Assembly: GCA_030407085.1 (NCBI GenBank)
Contig: CM059582.1
Coordinates: forward strand, 205,312,001-205,376,000
Length of the DNA: 64,000 nucleotides
Source of the DNA: Trichopria drosophilae
Taxonomy: Eukaryota > Arthropoda > Insecta > Hymenoptera > Diapriidae
Direction of reading: 5' to 3'
The position numbers were made by a program, and so were the translations under genes. The first letter of the stretch is position 1. Each line of letters begins with the position of its first letter. Below, one piece after another: positions 62,680 to 64,000 of the stretch. The notes beneath the pieces are model-generated. The model did not search any database, was not told the origin of the DNA, and saw only the letters and a list, made by a program, of their open reading frames with translations.

Positions 62680-64000
62680 AAGAACCTAGCCTAAAAACTA
62701 GATCAATTTATAACCATTTTTAACGATCCTGAGCGCGAGTGATTCTTTTCTTCATAGAGATAATGTAGATTGGACGACTTTAGAATTTTAACCTACAATA
62801 AGAAAATTATTATACAAAATCTAAAATATTTCTAAAAAATTTGTTATAAATTCGTTTCTAGAGCATATTGACTTTTTTGTGTGAAAAAAATAAGTGACAA
62901 AAACATTGATGTAGTAATTTTGTTATTTTAAGTTACAATTATAAATTCTCTATTTTGAATCAGCCATTTTGAATCTACTACTTTGAAAGTACTATCGTAA
63001 ACAGCTTCCTGTCTTCAGGAGTCTGATTCACAATTACCAAACTAATAAAATTAACTAGAATAATGTTGTCAATTAACTTACTGAGGGGAAGGTGGTAAAA
63101 ATGGTGAACTTTAACATTTATATTACTGTTCCAGACCGCAAAATCAATATTTGGCCAAACCCGTCATCACACATATCCTCATTTGACGATATAAAAGACA
63201 TGTTTTATGGACAATTTAATGGAAGGATACTAAACTTGAAATCTCTGTTCCATTAATGTTAAAGAAAGAAAAAAAATACTAGACGGTTTTTACCAAGTAT
63301 GAACTTAATCAAAGCCACTAGGAGTTTTATTAAACTGCAACCATTCGCAGTAGATACCGATTACTTTATAACAACTAAATTGTTATGGCCTCACGATATC
63401 CAGTGTCATTTCTACTAGTCCGGTATTATTCACGAGCAGTCTTAAACTAAATGTAGTAAATTTGAATAGGACTTTAAATCAGCCCTCAGGATTTTTAAAG
63501 AAAAATAATCTTTTAGGAAATGTCATTAATAGTCTGACTTCATATTTTAGAACTTATAACCTAGTCAATCTCTATTAAATTGGATTATAATTAAAAAAAC
63601 GGAAGCTCAATAAAATGCCGCGACACGGACGCATGGCAATTTCTAACGCCAAGAGACAAAACAATGAACAATGGGGTCGTTGCGATACTAAGAGAATTAA
63701 TCGTTAACCATAAAGATTAATAGCGACGGTAATTGGCAGCAATGTGTATTAAAACGGGATACAATGTTAATCCGCTGTGAACCGTGCGATAGTACATCTC
63801 ATGAGTTTATTATCTCATCGCGATAATTAAAAATTGACTTATGACACAAGCTTATTGTGCGCGATATAATCCTGCACTTTAGTAATTGGCCACTCACGCG
63901 GGATTTCTCAGTCAGACAAGAACATGTCAGTTATAGTTTATATCCTACCGATTGCTGTCGTTGATATAATCGATGCTCGAGACGTTTAGAATTATGTGGG
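62680..64000. other. AT-rich stretch to window end, slightly GC-richer from 63600
   Basis: A degraded 120-bp-unit trace lies near 62950. From about 63600 the sequence is less AT-rich, with several TAAT cores (63690-63750). This might be regulatory DNA of a neighbouring gene, but no motif is decisive. Confidence 0.35.

Overview
The window is AT-rich animal DNA, almost certainly from an insect. It has spliced genes with GT-AG introns, a monocarboxylate transporter of the insect orphan type, decayed non-LTR retrotransposon sequence and many short inverted-repeat DNA transposons (piggyBac-like, pogo-like and others). Nothing looks bacterial: there are no operons and no ribosome binding sites. The repeat style reminded me of Hymenoptera, but the sequence alone does not prove the order.

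One gene can be rebuilt completely. On the minus strand, eleven coding exons between 31348 (ATG) and 8808 (TGA) join in phase to give a 672-residue SLC16-type monocarboxylate transporter of the major facilitator superfamily. The first coding exon opens at a splice acceptor, so at least one untranslated exon and the promoter lie further up, at higher coordinates. The best promoter candidate is a CpG-rich block at about 53950-54650. If that is right, the roughly 22 kb of repeats from 32 to 54 kb is the first intron of this gene.

Layout. 1-8550: AT-rich, with two weak plus-strand exon candidates (1426-1507, 5269-5454), a LINE reverse transcriptase remnant at 3223-3830 broken by a (GT)29 tract, a hairpin-rich block at 4149-4333 and a TCGACC-rich element at 6515-6781. 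8550-31364: the transporter. Its introns hold a 979-bp fold-back element (11476-12454), a TA-flanked MITE with an 18-bp minisatellite (16502-16786) and a 1064-bp inverted-repeat element (17572-18635) carrying a two-exon open reading frame. 31990-32360: a symmetric block with two TGCGCATGCGC palindromes around facing CCAAT boxes. 34-43 kb: a 120-bp-unit repeat, a pogo-like MITE, a tRNA-like SINE and a piggyBac-like MITE. 43814-49090: a large inverted repeat with arms of about 2.0 kb. 50.2-52.1 kb: a 21-bp-period array. 54.68-57.98 kb: a tandem array of about 255-bp units interrupted by two transposons. 58-64 kb: AT-rich DNA with more 120-bp-unit copies and MITEs.

The observations most worth following are the large inverted repeat (possible hairpin RNA source), the captured two-exon gene fragment in the element at 17.57 kb, the two fold-back elements with CACAGG ends and 3-bp TNA duplications, and the interrupted 255-bp tandem array.
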